A program made the translations under genes and the position numbers. Shown in pieces: positions 39,517-49,077 of a DNA stretch of 64,000 nt; the first letter of the stretch is position 1; the number at the start of each line of letters is the position of its first letter. The stretch lies in assembly GCF_003112675.1 (NCBI RefSeq), contig NZ_BFAY01000001.1, positions 1 to 64,000 of the forward strand. Direction: 5' to 3'. The DNA comes from Leptospira johnsonii (GTDB lineage: Bacteria > Spirochaetota > Leptospiria > Leptospirales > Leptospiraceae). A model generated the notes under the pieces. The model searched no databases, had not been told where the DNA came from, and was given only the letters and a program-made list of their open reading frames with translations.

Positions 39517-40602
39517 ATGGAAGAAGGGAAACTGAGCAGGAAAGATTTTTTGCGCAGAACTGGGGGGTTACTCGCTGCGAGTATTGTTCCGATGAGTTTG
39601 GTTGAGATTGCCTGCAGAGGAAGAGGGAAAGGTTCTCATGAAAAATTTACCTTTGCGTTCATATCCGATCCTCACCTAACGCATATTAAAGGAGCAAATT
39701 TCGTTCGGAATTTTGATAGCGGTTTGAATAAAGCAATCGAAACGGTGAACCTAATGTTCCCAAGGCCTGACTTTGTGGTATTCGGAGGAGATCTTGCACA
39801 GTTAGGAAAAAGAGAAGAATTGGAGCATGGTATGGAGCTTCTCTCCAAACTAAAAGTTCCGGTCAAGTTCGTGATCGGAGAACATGATTATTATTTGGAT
39901 ATGGGAAATTATTGGCAGGATAAGATAAGCAAGCTGAATTATTCCTTCGATCATAAGGGGGTTCATTTCGTTGTCCTGAACAGTATCTTAACTTATGATA
40001 CTTGGATCAAACGTTGGAAAACTCCTGAAGAACGAATGAATGAGATGGCTCGTTTGGATAATCCAAACGGTTCTCCTTTTATGGTGGGTGATGATCAGAT
40101 CGCTTGGTTGAAAAAGGATCTGGAGAATGTAATGAGCGGAACTCCATTAGTGGTCCTTTCTCATTCTCCATTATATAAAATTTATAAACCCTGGAATTTC
40201 TGGACGGACGATGCTGAAAAGATCCAATCCGTTCTGAGTAGGTTTGATAATGTGACCGTTTTTCACGGACATGTTCATCAAGTCTTATACAATCAGATCA
40301 AGAATATTAGCTTCTATGCATTGATGTCTACTGCTTGGCCTTGGCCATATCCGGAGAGCTATACCCAGTCGCCGAATTATATTCCTAAGATGACTGTTTT
40401 TATGAATCGTCAGGATCCATTCCATGAGAGAGACGGAACGGGTTGGGCATTCGTGAACATGGACAATGCAAGAGAGGAAATGCATTATAAACTTTGGGAG
40501 AATAAGGATCGGATCGTAAAATACGACGATTCAGCAGGACATCCGGTGGATTCTACTTACCAAAAACCGGAATCTAGAATTCTTCCTCAAACTCATTATT
40601 AG
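39517..40602 (+). CDS. Exported calcineurin-like metallophosphoesterase
   Basis: 361 residues. The N terminus has a Tat-like SRKDFLRRTGG followed by a hydrophobic stretch and Cys (SLVEIAC), with Arg-Lys in place of the usual Arg-Arg. The metal ligands follow the family order: DPHLTH, GGDLAQ, GEHD, LSHSP and HGHVH. The third block has Glu where most members have Asn (GNHD), an unusual feature. A GGAGGGGAG ribosome site precedes ATG. It sits between two haem protein genes, so it may act in the same periplasmic process; its phosphoester substrate is unknown. Confidence 0.83.
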   Translation: MEEGKLSRKDFLRRTGGLLAASIVPMSLVEIACRGRGKGSHEKFTFAFISDPHLTHIKGANFVRNFDSGLNKAIETVNLMFPRPDFVVFGGDLAQLGKREELEHGMELLSKLKVPVKFVIGEHDYYLDMGNYWQDKISKLNYSFDHKGVHFVVLNSILTYDTWIKRWKTPEERMNEMARLDNPNGSPFMVGDDQIAWLKKDLENVMSGTPLVVLSHSPLYKIYKPWNFWTDDAEKIQSVLSRFDNVTVFHGHVHQVLYNQIKNISFYALMSTAWPWPYPESYTQSPNYIPKMTVFMNRQDPFHERDGTGWAFVNMDNAREEMHYKLWENKDRIVKYDDSAGHPVDSTYQKPESRILPQTHY

Positions 40603-40611
40603 GAGAATCTT

Positions 40612-41055
40612 ATGGACTATCCGCATATTTTTAGAGATAGATCTAAATACAAAATTATATTCGGGATCTTCGCATCCGTTTCCTTTCTGATTTTCGGGAC
40701 CGTTTCCCTTGTCTTCGGGGACGATTGGGAGAAATCAAACGAAGACAAATGGAATGCAGCATTTATGGAGACAGTTGCACAAGGGGAAAAGCTGTTTCAT
40801 GGGCCTCAATTAGGCGGTAATACTGTCCAATGTGCCATGTGTCATCCTAATGCCACCAATACACATCCGGAAACTTATCCTAAATTTCAGAAACAGATCG
40901 GTAAGGTTTCCACATTGAGGGAGATGATCAACTGGTGTATCCAAAATCCTTTACAAGGAAAACCTCTGGCTTATGACGATCCTAAAATGATCGCATTGGA
41001 AGCGTATATCATGTATGAGAGAAGGAACTCCGTCTTGGTTCCTGGAAAACATTAG
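40612..41055 (+). CDS. Membrane-anchored or periplasmic monohaem cytochrome c
   Basis: 147 residues. One N-terminal hydrophobic helix (~16-36) serves as signal or anchor. The haem motif is CAMCHP, with an upstream QGEKLFHGPQLGG typical of class I cytochromes, and a likely Met ligand in DPKMIALEAYIMYE. The C-terminal half resembles SoxX-type cytochromes. AGGAG stands before the ATG. It is the probable electron donor to the peroxidase of the same operon. Confidence 0.8.
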   Translation: MDYPHIFRDRSKYKIIFGIFASVSFLIFGTVSLVFGDDWEKSNEDKWNAAFMETVAQGEKLFHGPQLGGNTVQCAMCHPNATNTHPETYPKFQKQIGKVSTLREMINWCIQNPLQGKPLAYDDPKMIALEAYIMYERRNSVLVPGKH

Positions 41056-41060
41056 AGGAA

Positions 41061-41549
41061 ATGAATATGATCAAACCTGTTTTGTTTTTAGGGATTCTTT
41101 TAAGCTTATTCTTCTCTTTAGTTTTTTGTGGCTCTGAGATCAGTGATTCCAGGTGTAAATCTGATCTGGAAAAAGGACTTTTTCTATTCGGAACTGTAGA
41201 GGACATCCATTCAGAAAAACCGATCTCTGTGAGGGAATCTTTCTCCTCAGGAAGTAAGGATTTGCTATACGTGCCCTTCTCCGCAAAAGTAAAACTAAAG
41301 GAAGATGTTCGCAACTATGTTCATCATGCTCAAGAAGGCAGATATCATAGGGAGTATGTTGGCTGGGTAATGCAAAATTCCATAAACAAATCCGGAACGG
41401 AGAAGTTATTACATTTTTCATTGCTCGCAAACCTTTCTTCTGCTCGCTGGTATGATGCAAAAAGTGGGCAGATAATTCCTTTGAAGGGAGTTCTTAGATA
41501 TAGAAAAGAAGGAAGCGAGTGGGTCTCCTTAGGAGCATTTGATAATTAA
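41061..41549 (+). CDS. Small lipoprotein, unknown function
   Basis: 162 residues; ATG 41067 is an alternative start with better ribosome-site spacing. The signal peptide ends in SLVFC. The mature part has no known domain or haem motif but carries several histidines (VHHAQEGRYHREY). It is the last gene of the peroxidase operon, five bases after the cytochrome gene, so it probably acts with those proteins in the periplasm. I do not recognise the family. Confidence 0.65.
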   Translation: MNMIKPVLFLGILLSLFFSLVFCGSEISDSRCKSDLEKGLFLFGTVEDIHSEKPISVRESFSSGSKDLLYVPFSAKVKLKEDVRNYVHHAQEGRYHREYVGWVMQNSINKSGTEKLLHFSLLANLSSARWYDAKSGQIIPLKGVLRYRKEGSEWVSLGAFDN

Positions 41550-41631
41550 TTTTTTCGAATATGCAATGGTCGGGACTGGATCGTTTTCTTTGGGAAATGA
41601 GAAGGTCTCGTTTTCATTACCACAGCATTTG

Positions 41632-41660
41632 ATCCGCAGGTCTACTTGCGGATTCTTTTT
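41632..41660 (+). terminator. Terminator of the peroxidase operon
   Basis: ATCCGCA (41632-41638) and TGCGGAT (41647-41653) form a stem followed by TCTTTTT. It lies 83 bases after the last gene and before the convergent methionine uptake operon. Confidence 0.8.
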
Positions 41661-41696
41661 AGTTGAGTAGGTTTGGTCATTCTTCTTTATAAAAAA

Positions 41697-42371
41697 CTAA
41701 TGTGAGATCCGTTTATCGCTTTTCTTACGGGTCTTATCTCCAATCCATTGGAACGTTTGGACTAATGCGATTAGAACAAAAACCGTCGCAAACATGATAT
41801 CGTCCTCGTATCTATAATATCCGAATCGGATGGCAAGATCTCCGATTCCTCCTCCTCCTACGATGCCGGCCATTGCAGAATATCCTAATAAACTGATGGT
41901 GGTAACGGTAATTGCGGACAAAATCCCAGGCAATGCTTCCGGTATCAGAACTTCTCTAATGATCAGATGGAGTTTTGCTCCTGTGGAAACTGCCGCTTCT
42001 AAAACTCCCTCCGGGATCTCTCTCAAAGATGTTTCGACTAACCTGGCTAAGAATGGAATGGCAGCCACGGAAAGAGGGACTGAGGCTGCGAGTGGACCGA
42101 TTGTAGTTCCTACCAAGGATTGAGTGAGTGGTATGAGAGCCACAAGTAAGATCACGAATGGAATGGAGCGGATGAGGTTTGCCAATACCCCCAGTACTGT
42201 ATGAAAGAATCTATTTGGAATAAATATTTTTTTGTCGGTGAGATAGATCAAAAATCCTAGAGGAATTCCGAATACTAAGGCACACGATAAGGAGATCCCG
42301 AGCATCAAGAATGTTTGTCCGAATGCATTGATTAGTTCCGGAAATAATTCTATCCATTTGGAAAAATTCAT
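41697..42371 (-). CDS. metI: Methionine ABC transporter permease
   Basis: 224 residues with five to six helices and the BPD_transp_1 motif EAALP-type loop, here EVLIPEALPGILSAITVT. Length and motifs match MetI. It overlaps the end of metN by four bases and is third in the leftward order metQ-metN-metI. The complex imports L- and D-methionine. Confidence 0.92.
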   Translation of the reverse strand: MNFSKWIELFPELINAFGQTFLMLGISLSCALVFGIPLGFLIYLTDKKIFIPNRFFHTVLGVLANLIRSIPFVILLVALIPLTQSLVGTTIGPLAASVPLSVAAIPFLARLVETSLREIPEGVLEAAVSTGAKLHLIIREVLIPEALPGILSAITVTTISLLGYSAMAGIVGGGGIGDLAIRFGYYRYEDDIMFATVFVLIALVQTFQWIGDKTRKKSDKRISH

Positions 42372-43408
42372 CTGAAAATTTCCTCCACAGTGGCTCCGTA
42401 TCGAACGAATGCTGATCTGATTGTGTCAGTACTTTCGTCAGAAGGATCCGTTTCTAGATAAAAAACTCCGATCGGTTTACCCGAAATATATTCAATTTTA
42501 CTGTGAATGATATTCGGAATCTGGTTTGTAGCGCGGATGACTTTTCCAAATACCGGCTCAGTAGCGATCTCATTTTTCAGGACCACTCTTAAGATTCTTC
42601 CTTCCGTTCTCGCCAAGGTTTCTTCCGGAATAGAATTGGTAAAAGCGTGGCCCGTAAGCTTTTTAGTGATTTCCTGAGAAGGATCTGCAAATAGGGAATA
42701 TACAGAACCCGTTTCGATCAATTTACCTTTTTCTAATACTGCAACAGAATTACAAATTTCTCGGACCACATTCATTTCGTGAGTTACGATGAGTATTGTG
42801 ATCGAAAATTTTTTATGAATATCTCTTAAAAGTCCTAAAATGGAACGAGTGGTTTCCGGATCCAAAGCTGAAGTAGGCTCGTCGCATAAAAGCAGGGTAG
42901 GGTGATTTGCGATCGCTCTTGCAATTCCCACCCGTTGTTTTTGCCCTCCGCTAAGCTGATTCGGGTAAGAATCTATTTTATCTTCGAGTCCGATCAAGGA
43001 AAGGAGTTCGATCACTCTGGAACGGATCTCTTCTCTTTTCCAACCTGAGGCTTTTAAGGGAAGAGCTATATTATCGAAAACCTTACTGTTTAATACCAGA
43101 TGAGATTGTTGGAATACCATCCCAACCTTTGATCTATGATGTCTGAGTTCTTCTCCTTTTAAATGGGAGATGTCTTCGGATTGGAAGAATACCTGACCAG
43201 AATCAGGTGTTTCTAGTAAATTTGCGAATCTAAGTAAGGTGCTTTTTCCGGCGCCGGTAGTCCCAATAATGCCGAAAATTTCTCCCTTATCTATCTTTAA
43301 AGAGATGTCCTCTATAGAAGGGTGTGTAGATTTCGGAAACGTTTTAAAAACGTTCCGAAATTCTAATATAGTTAGCGAGTTCTCTTTTACTTCCGTTTTC
43401 CGAACCAT
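42368..43408 (-). CDS. metN: Methionine ABC transporter ATPase with NIL domain
   Basis: 346 residues. Walker A GTTGAGKST, signature LSGGQKQRVG, Walker B LLCDEPTSALD and switch His in VTHEMN are all present. The C-terminal ~80 residues form the NIL domain that inhibits the transporter when methionine binds. The gene start lies 22 bases inside the end of metQ and its stop overlaps metI, so the three subunits are translated in one tight unit. Confidence 0.93.
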   Translation of the reverse strand: MVRKTEVKENSLTILEFRNVFKTFPKSTHPSIEDISLKIDKGEIFGIIGTTGAGKSTLLRFANLLETPDSGQVFFQSEDISHLKGEELRHHRSKVGMVFQQSHLVLNSKVFDNIALPLKASGWKREEIRSRVIELLSLIGLEDKIDSYPNQLSGGQKQRVGIARAIANHPTLLLCDEPTSALDPETTRSILGLLRDIHKKFSITILIVTHEMNVVREICNSVAVLEKGKLIETGSVYSLFADPSQEITKKLTGHAFTNSIPEETLARTEGRILRVVLKNEIATEPVFGKVIRATNQIPNIIHSKIEYISGKPIGVFYLETDPSDESTDTIRSAFVRYGATVEEIFR

Positions 43409-44214
43409 TCAGGTTTTTGGAATCCTTTAAAGTCTTTGTCTACGACTGTTTCGAAGTTTTCAGACTGCACCGCCTCGACTATGTCTTTAGCGAATATGCT
43501 ATCTTTCTCTTCGTCACGGACAACGATGATATTTTTATGCTCTTCTGCCAGTTTTTCCAAGATCACCGCTTTTGTCAGATCCAATCCTGATGCGATCGCG
43601 AAATTCCCGTTGATCGCTGAAAAGTCAGTACTTTCCAAAGATCTAGGAAGTTGAGCCGCCTCTAAAGGTAAGAATTGGATTTGCTTTTTATTTTCGGTAA
43701 TATCGCTTAAGGAAGCCTTAGTAGGAAGCGCGTCCGGATTTACTTTAATAAAACCTAATTCTTGGAAAAGTTTTAAAGCTCTTAGCAAGTTAGTAGGATC
43801 GTTAGGTAAAGCAATGGAAGCCTTCTCTTTTATGTCCTTAGGATTTTTAGTCTTTCCTGCAAACACAGACATAGGAGCAGTAGGAATATTGATGATCGGG
43901 CTTAGCTTTAGATTCTTATCCGCGGTAAATTTTTTTAGATAAGGAAGATGTTGGAATAAATTCGCATCTATATCACCGGAAGCTAATGCAAGATTTGGTT
44001 GAATATAATCGCTGAACTGAACGATCTCTATCTTGTATCCCTTCTTCTCAAGATCCGGAAAGACACCTTTTTTCAGAAGGTCCCCGTAAGGCCCGGGGCA
44101 AATCCCTATCTTCAGATTCTTTCTATCTCCGGGGAGATTGGGAGCTTCTTTCTTTCCGCAAGCAGCTAAAAAAGGAAGAAGGGCCAGTAATATAATAAAT
44201 AACTTTCTATTCAT
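43387..44214 (-). CDS. metQ: Methionine-binding lipoprotein
   Basis: 275 residues. The signal peptide ends in LPFLAAC. The NlpA/MetQ pattern is visible: IGICPGPYGDLLKKGVFP, then VQFSDYIQPNLALASGDIDANLFQHLPYL in the ligand groove. It binds methionine in the periplasm for MetNI. First gene of the operon, with AGGTGAT as ribosome site. No SAM riboswitch was recognised in the ~145-base leader. Confidence 0.92.
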   Translation of the reverse strand: MNRKLFIILLALLPFLAACGKKEAPNLPGDRKNLKIGICPGPYGDLLKKGVFPDLEKKGYKIEIVQFSDYIQPNLALASGDIDANLFQHLPYLKKFTADKNLKLSPIINIPTAPMSVFAGKTKNPKDIKEKASIALPNDPTNLLRALKLFQELGFIKVNPDALPTKASLSDITENKKQIQFLPLEAAQLPRSLESTDFSAINGNFAIASGLDLTKAVILEKLAEEHKNIIVVRDEEKDSIFAKDIVEAVQSENFETVVDKDFKGFQKPEWFGKRK

Positions 44215-44276
44215 AGGATCACCTATAGTCGGAATTTTGACTAGTCCAAAGATTTACGAATTAGGTCTTCTTGGAT

Positions 44277-44297
44277 ACTATAAAATTCTGTTATAGT
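44277..44297. promoter_or_regulatory. Inverted repeat upstream of metQ
   Basis: ACTATAA (44277-44283) and TTATAGT (44291-44297) are perfect 7-bp arms around a seven-base spacer, 63 bases before the metQ start. It could be an operator overlapping a TATAGT-type -10 box. The AT content makes chance possible. Confidence 0.4.
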
Positions 44298-44360
44298 GAA
44301 TAAAATGTTTAATATAACTTGTTTAGGAGGTAATCCCTATGTGGGAAGGGTAGGAACTCC

Positions 44361-45236
44361 TTAAGGCAAGGATTCGGCGTATTCTTTCAATTTGGCTAAG
44401 AATCGATCGGCTTCCGGATAGGTCAGGTGCAAGGCGTCGCTGTCTTCGTAGATATCTTTATTATCCGTAAACCAAAGGTATTGAGAAGTAGGAAAATTTT
44501 TCAGAACGGTCTCCCTGGTCCTGGTTTCTTTTGCGGAGACCAGAATTTCGGGATGCATAGGCATTTCAAAGAAAATAGGTCGGATACCTTTGGCTTCTAA
44601 CTCTTTTAGAACGGAAGTTAGATACGTTATTCTATCATTCAACTTTTTTTGCTCTACAGCGGCCCCATACCAACGTTTTACTTCTTCCAGATGCTCCTGT
44701 TTTAGCTTTTTGGAAATTTCGAGAGCTTCTTTTTCTTCCTTTGGTTCAGGCTTGGCATCGGCGGCAAAAAAACGATCGGTAAATTGGATCACAAATCCTA
44801 CAGCATAGTTCAAGGGTTGCTTTTCGGACCTTAGAACGGGAAAATTCCTTCTAGTAAAAACAAAAAACGGCTCAGTATTCTCTTGGGAGAATTTTTCATT
44901 CTCCTTTACGGAAAGCTGATTTACTTCTATTAAAACGAATTTGGGAGAAGTATCCGAATTTTTTAATATAGATAATCCTGTAAGTGCGCCTTCGCCCACT
45001 AAGGAAAGATTGAACCAGCCGGAGTTTTGTTTAGGTAACATTCTGTCCGACATGGAAGATCCAACGATCACATATTTGGAATCTTTTCCTTCCGTTAAAA
45101 AACTTTCTACACGAACTCTGTTGTGCTGCCACCAACTCTGTTTTGGTATCTTCCGGGGAGAAAGAGAATATACAAAACTAGAATACAGTCCTAAGAAAAT
45201 CAGAAAGAAGATAATAAGCCGGAGAAAAAATTTCAT
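44361..45236 (-). CDS. SGNH/AlgX-DltD-like acyl-processing protein
   Basis: 291 residues with one N-terminal membrane helix and the rest outside the cytoplasm. VIVGSSMSDR carries a likely serine nucleophile, and DSDALHLTYPEADRF has the Asp-x-x-His of SGNH hydrolases. It lies two bases after the MBOAT gene, the usual partner for O-acylation of exported glycans or teichoic-type polymers. It probably transfers or trims acyl groups on a cell-surface polysaccharide. The target is unknown. Confidence 0.75.
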   Translation of the reverse strand: MKFFLRLIIFFLIFLGLYSSFVYSLSPRKIPKQSWWQHNRVRVESFLTEGKDSKYVIVGSSMSDRMLPKQNSGWFNLSLVGEGALTGLSILKNSDTSPKFVLIEVNQLSVKENEKFSQENTEPFFVFTRRNFPVLRSEKQPLNYAVGFVIQFTDRFFAADAKPEPKEEKEALEISKKLKQEHLEEVKRWYGAAVEQKKLNDRITYLTSVLKELEAKGIRPIFFEMPMHPEILVSAKETRTRETVLKNFPTSQYLWFTDNKDIYEDSDALHLTYPEADRFLAKLKEYAESLP

Positions 45237-45238
45237 AA

Positions 45239-46648
45239 TTAAAACTGAAAATAGATGAAGGCCGCAGAAGGCCCCTTGTTTAGAACGATCAGAAATAGAA
45301 GGAACGCATAGCCGATAACGGAAACATTTTCGATCGTTTCTTCCGGATATTTTTCCTTATACCATCCGTAAAAATGATAGAAGAATACGGGAATGGAAAA
45401 GAATATTATGAATGTACAAAGTTCCCAATCCGTTCCCAGACTTAAATTAGTTCCCAATAGTTTTAAATATTTAATCGCAGTTCCGAAATCAGGCAAACGG
45501 AAAAGTAACCATAAAAGGGAAACGCTTAAGAATACAAATCCGGCTTTTAAAAAGGAGAAGAAACGATTCTCAGGTAATTTGAACGGAAGATTCTGGTCTA
45601 AAAATCTTTCTATTAATAATAAGAGTCCGTGGCCAATCCCCCAGACCATATATCTCCATTCTGCCCCGTGCCAAAGTCCGCCCAAGGCCATTACCAAAAA
45701 TAGATTTATATAAGTCCTGAAATTTCCTTTTCTGTTTCCTCCAAGAGGAATGTACAAATAATCCCTGAGCCAAGTAGAAAGAGAGATATGCCATCTTCTC
45801 CAAAATTCGGAAAAGTTCGAAGAGATATAAGGAAAATTGAAATTTGTCGGTAACTTATAACCGAATAAGAAAGCGGTTCCGATCGCGATCAAAGAATATC
45901 CTGCAAAGTCCGCAAAGATCTGTGCAGAATAACCAAAGATCAAAAGTATTAAAGTAAGCGTAGAATGGTGAGCGTTATAAGGAAAATCGATAACAAACGT
46001 TAGATCATTTAGGTTATCTGCGATCACCGTTTTTAAAAAATATCCCAGGATCAATATCTTTGCGGCTTGGATCCAAGGAATATCCTTGAAATCTTTCGTT
46101 TTTATCTGAGGAAAAAACTCCTTTGCTTTAACGATTGGCCCGGCTACTAGCTGAGGAAAAAAATTGATATAGAGAGAAGATTGTAGGATCAGTTTAGGGT
46201 ATGGGACCTTCTCCTTGAAAATTTCCGAACCTATTCTATAAAAGTCCACGACCATGCTGATCCCATGAAAGGTATAAAAAGAAATACCGATCGGAAGTGG
46301 GATTAAAAAGATCCAATGTAGCTCCGAGGGTCCTCCACTTCCCAGGAAAGTTTTGGCAAATAACCCGCTATATTTAAAGAAAAATAATACACTTAGATTT
46401 AGGATCACGCCCAATCCCAAGACCGCTTTTTTAGATCCAAAATCCGGGGTCTGGATCAGATATACGATACTCGCGTTCCAAAAGATAGAGAACAAAAGTA
46501 AAATAAGCAGCCAAGGATCTGTATATGCATAAAAATAAAAACTTGCGGCGACTACTGTCAGAAGTTGGAATCTTTTTAAGAAAGGAATGTAGTAAAGAAC
46601 AAAGGTAATCAGTAGGAATATGAAAAATCCAAAACTATTAAAATTCAT
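45239..46648 (-). CDS. MBOAT-family membrane O-acyltransferase
   Basis: 469 residues with about eleven helices. The AlgI/DltB signature is present: HISLSTWLRDYLYIPLGGNR, then the catalytic region ALGGLWHGAEWRYMVWG with the conserved histidine, and GIGHGLLL. It moves an acyl group across the membrane to a secreted acceptor. It precedes the SGNH gene in the same operon, a standard two-part acylation system. Confidence 0.9.
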   Translation of the reverse strand: MNFNSFGFFIFLLITFVLYYIPFLKRFQLLTVVAASFYFYAYTDPWLLILLLFSIFWNASIVYLIQTPDFGSKKAVLGLGVILNLSVLFFFKYSGLFAKTFLGSGGPSELHWIFLIPLPIGISFYTFHGISMVVDFYRIGSEIFKEKVPYPKLILQSSLYINFFPQLVAGPIVKAKEFFPQIKTKDFKDIPWIQAAKILILGYFLKTVIADNLNDLTFVIDFPYNAHHSTLTLILLIFGYSAQIFADFAGYSLIAIGTAFLFGYKLPTNFNFPYISSNFSEFWRRWHISLSTWLRDYLYIPLGGNRKGNFRTYINLFLVMALGGLWHGAEWRYMVWGIGHGLLLLIERFLDQNLPFKLPENRFFSFLKAGFVFLSVSLLWLLFRLPDFGTAIKYLKLLGTNLSLGTDWELCTFIIFFSIPVFFYHFYGWYKEKYPEETIENVSVIGYAFLLFLIVLNKGPSAAFIYFQF

Positions 46649-46706
46649 AGGAAAGAAAATCTGACTGGTTCAAATTCTTTCCTGGAACCCTTAGGTCAAG
46701 AACCTA

Positions 46707-47921
46707 TTATACTTCTCGGGGCTCCTTCACCAAAAACATTTCGATCTCTCCCTTGTTCTTGGCCTTGATGAGTCCCCTGGACTCGCAGACAAAATCTTCT
46801 CTTATAAAATGGAACGTATCCAGGGAGATATTCACTTCTCCCGGGACTCCGGAGCTTTCCATACGGCTTGCGGTGTTGACTGTGTCTCCCCAGATATCAT
46901 AAGCAAATTTTTCTGTACCAATTACTCCTGCCACCACACTCCCTGTATGGATCCCTAAACGTAATTCCCACGTAGGAAGGCCTAAGTTCTGTCTTTCTTC
47001 TTTCTGTTTTTTCATGAATTGTTGGAATTCCAACCCGCAGAAGACCGCATCTCTTGCGTGGGTATGATTTGGCGTAGGAAGTCCGGCAACGGCCATGTAT
47101 GCATCTCCGATTGTCTTGATCTTCTCCAAACCGTATTTTTTGGCGATCTTATCAAACTCTGCAAAGAAGAAGTGAAGTTCCTTCACTAGTTCCTCTGGGG
47201 TCATTTTTTCGGCGATCTGGGTGAAACCTGCCATGTCGGTAAATATTACTGTAACGCTATCATAACGTTTTGGCTGGACCGTATCGTTCATTTTTAATTC
47301 GTCTGCGATCGATTCCGGAAGGATGTTCCTAAGTAGATTATCCGATTTTTTTCTTTCTATATTCAGGTTCCTGCTAAGTATGAAGATCAGTATTCCTGTC
47401 AGGATCTGGACAAAAATATAGTTTCCTCCCAGATCCATATATTCCGCGTCCCGATCTTTTTGAGGAACTATGAAATTAGGGTAAAGATATTCGAATATGT
47501 ATAGGAAGCCGGTGACAAATGCATAAAACGCATAGATGAAAAAGATATTATGATTTTTTAAAAGAATAGTGGCAATCACCAATGCTGGGATAAAATAATA
47601 ATGATTCCCTCCATTAGAACCCCCATGCAAGAACCAAAGAGAAGATAAATATGCAAGTATAGTTAGATTTAACGGCCAGAAAAGAACGTAATAAATATTC
47701 TTAAATCTGGAAAAGTAATACATGATGAGTAGAATGGTGCCGGAGATCAAATTTAAAAGAATGACCCGGTGAGAATATTCGGTTGTCTCTTCGAAGATCG
47801 AGCCTAATATATTCAAACTTCCGTTTACTAGCGAGATTGCGTTGAAAAGTCTGTGTTCCAAGGAGTTCTTTTTCGGATCTCCGAAGATCAAATAAATGAG
47901 CTGGACTAGCTTTTGTTTCAT
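46707..47921 (-). CDS. Membrane class III adenylate cyclase
   Basis: 404 residues. About six helices (~30-200) are followed by a short linker and a cyclase catalytic domain (~225-395). Metal aspartates lie in IFTDMAGFTQ and TIGDAYM, the adenine-selecting Lys in EKIKTIGD and Asp in YDIWGD, and the Asn/Arg pair in VNTASRME, so all catalytic residues for cAMP synthesis are present. The membrane part differs from the one in the SpoIIE proteins. Single gene. Confidence 0.88.
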   Translation of the reverse strand: MKQKLVQLIYLIFGDPKKNSLEHRLFNAISLVNGSLNILGSIFEETTEYSHRVILLNLISGTILLIMYYFSRFKNIYYVLFWPLNLTILAYLSSLWFLHGGSNGGNHYYFIPALVIATILLKNHNIFFIYAFYAFVTGFLYIFEYLYPNFIVPQKDRDAEYMDLGGNYIFVQILTGILIFILSRNLNIERKKSDNLLRNILPESIADELKMNDTVQPKRYDSVTVIFTDMAGFTQIAEKMTPEELVKELHFFFAEFDKIAKKYGLEKIKTIGDAYMAVAGLPTPNHTHARDAVFCGLEFQQFMKKQKEERQNLGLPTWELRLGIHTGSVVAGVIGTEKFAYDIWGDTVNTASRMESSGVPGEVNISLDTFHFIREDFVCESRGLIKAKNKGEIEMFLVKEPREV

Positions 47922-47999
47922 AAAATTCTCCGGAATTTGAGAAGTTTAAATATTTAGAGCAGGGATAAAACTTTCATACTTGGCAAAAAATTGCAAGCA

Positions 48000-49076
48000 T
48001 CAACTGGAAAGGTCGGACACATTCCTGTCCCCGAAATAAAAATTGTACAATTCTTTTACTATGGAAAATAAGCCGGCGGCTTTAGCTTTTGACTGTCTGG
48101 AAATTTTAAATAATATCTTCCATTGAGAGAATAGTATGGAATATCTTTCTCTTAGCGAAAATCTGGGATCGTATAAGTTCGTAGATTCGGAAGTGACTCC
48201 ATTTAATTCCACTATATGAAGATCTTTCCCCTCTAAAAAATCTTTGAGGGAAGAAAATCTAATATCGTATCTTCCAAAATAAAAACCTGAAAAGGATGAG
48301 GAAATCTCATGGATCTTATTTTCCAATTCGGGAGTAATCCATTCCGAACCGTCCAAAAATAAAGTTCCCTGACAATGGTTTCCAGCTTCTGAAAGAAGAA
48401 TATTCTCTCCTAATTTAGGGACTTTGTCCCAAGTTTCCGAAAATCTTTTTTGAAATCTATCTTTCTGTATTTTAAATCTAGAATGGTTTTCTACTAATTT
48501 CGAAAGAGTAGAAATCCCATTTCCGATTAATCTTGGAAATACTTTTCTGGTGATAGAGAATATTTTACCCAGGGAACTATTCGGATATCTATAATAAAAG
48601 ATCCCAGCCTCGAATGGACCTGGATGAAATTCTTGGACGAGCAGGTCTACATTTGATTCTAGTAAACATTCTTCCAAATGTTTTGGGCTTTGGATCTTTC
48701 TGACTCCTTGCCCTCTTTGTCCAGAATCAGGTTTTAGTATGACAGGGAATGTTAATCCAAAAGAATTCATTTTTTCTAAAATAGAATTTATGTCTTTGGA
48801 ACCTTTTGGAACTAAAAAGAATTTTAATACATGTTCGGGATCTAATTTTCGTAAGATTTGATATTTAGATTCGCCTACGAGGCCGCCTAACGGAATGCTT
48901 GGGTTTGCCGCCGCAATTGTTCCAAATCCTAAGGAAGAAATTGATCCTGATCGGATAGAACGAATGGATTCAAAAGCGATATAAGGGATCAAAGGCAGAT
49001 ACAATTTCCAAGTGGGCCAAAATTCCATCGGATCAGATTGCCTAAGCAAATCTTGTTCTGTCTGTGTTTCTAACAT
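48000..49076 (-). CDS. ATP-grasp-type ligase, unknown substrate
   Basis: 358 residues from ATG 49076, one base after the stop of the DinB-like gene; the longer frame from 49181 would overlap that gene by 104 bases. The FPVILKPDSGQRGQGVRK segment matches the ATP-grasp nucleotide loop, VQEFHPGPFEAGIFYYRYP the next conserved strand, and VELNGVTSES the metal-binding Glu-x-Asn near the end. It should join an amino or carboxyl compound using ATP. No close family was recognised. It is translationally linked to the DinB-like gene. Confidence 0.72.
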   Translation of the reverse strand: MLETQTEQDLLRQSDPMEFWPTWKLYLPLIPYIAFESIRSIRSGSISSLGFGTIAAANPSIPLGGLVGESKYQILRKLDPEHVLKFFLVPKGSKDINSILEKMNSFGLTFPVILKPDSGQRGQGVRKIQSPKHLEECLLESNVDLLVQEFHPGPFEAGIFYYRYPNSSLGKIFSITRKVFPRLIGNGISTLSKLVENHSRFKIQKDRFQKRFSETWDKVPKLGENILLSEAGNHCQGTLFLDGSEWITPELENKIHEISSSFSGFYFGRYDIRFSSLKDFLEGKDLHIVELNGVTSESTNLYDPRFSLRERYSILFSQWKILFKISRQSKAKAAGLFSIVKELYNFYFGDRNVSDLSS

Positions 49077-49077
49077 T

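Noticed and set aside
44215..44360. SAM riboswitch upstream of metQ
   Set aside because: The leader is short and no SAM-I, SAM-II or similar conserved core could be seen; only a small inverted repeat is present.
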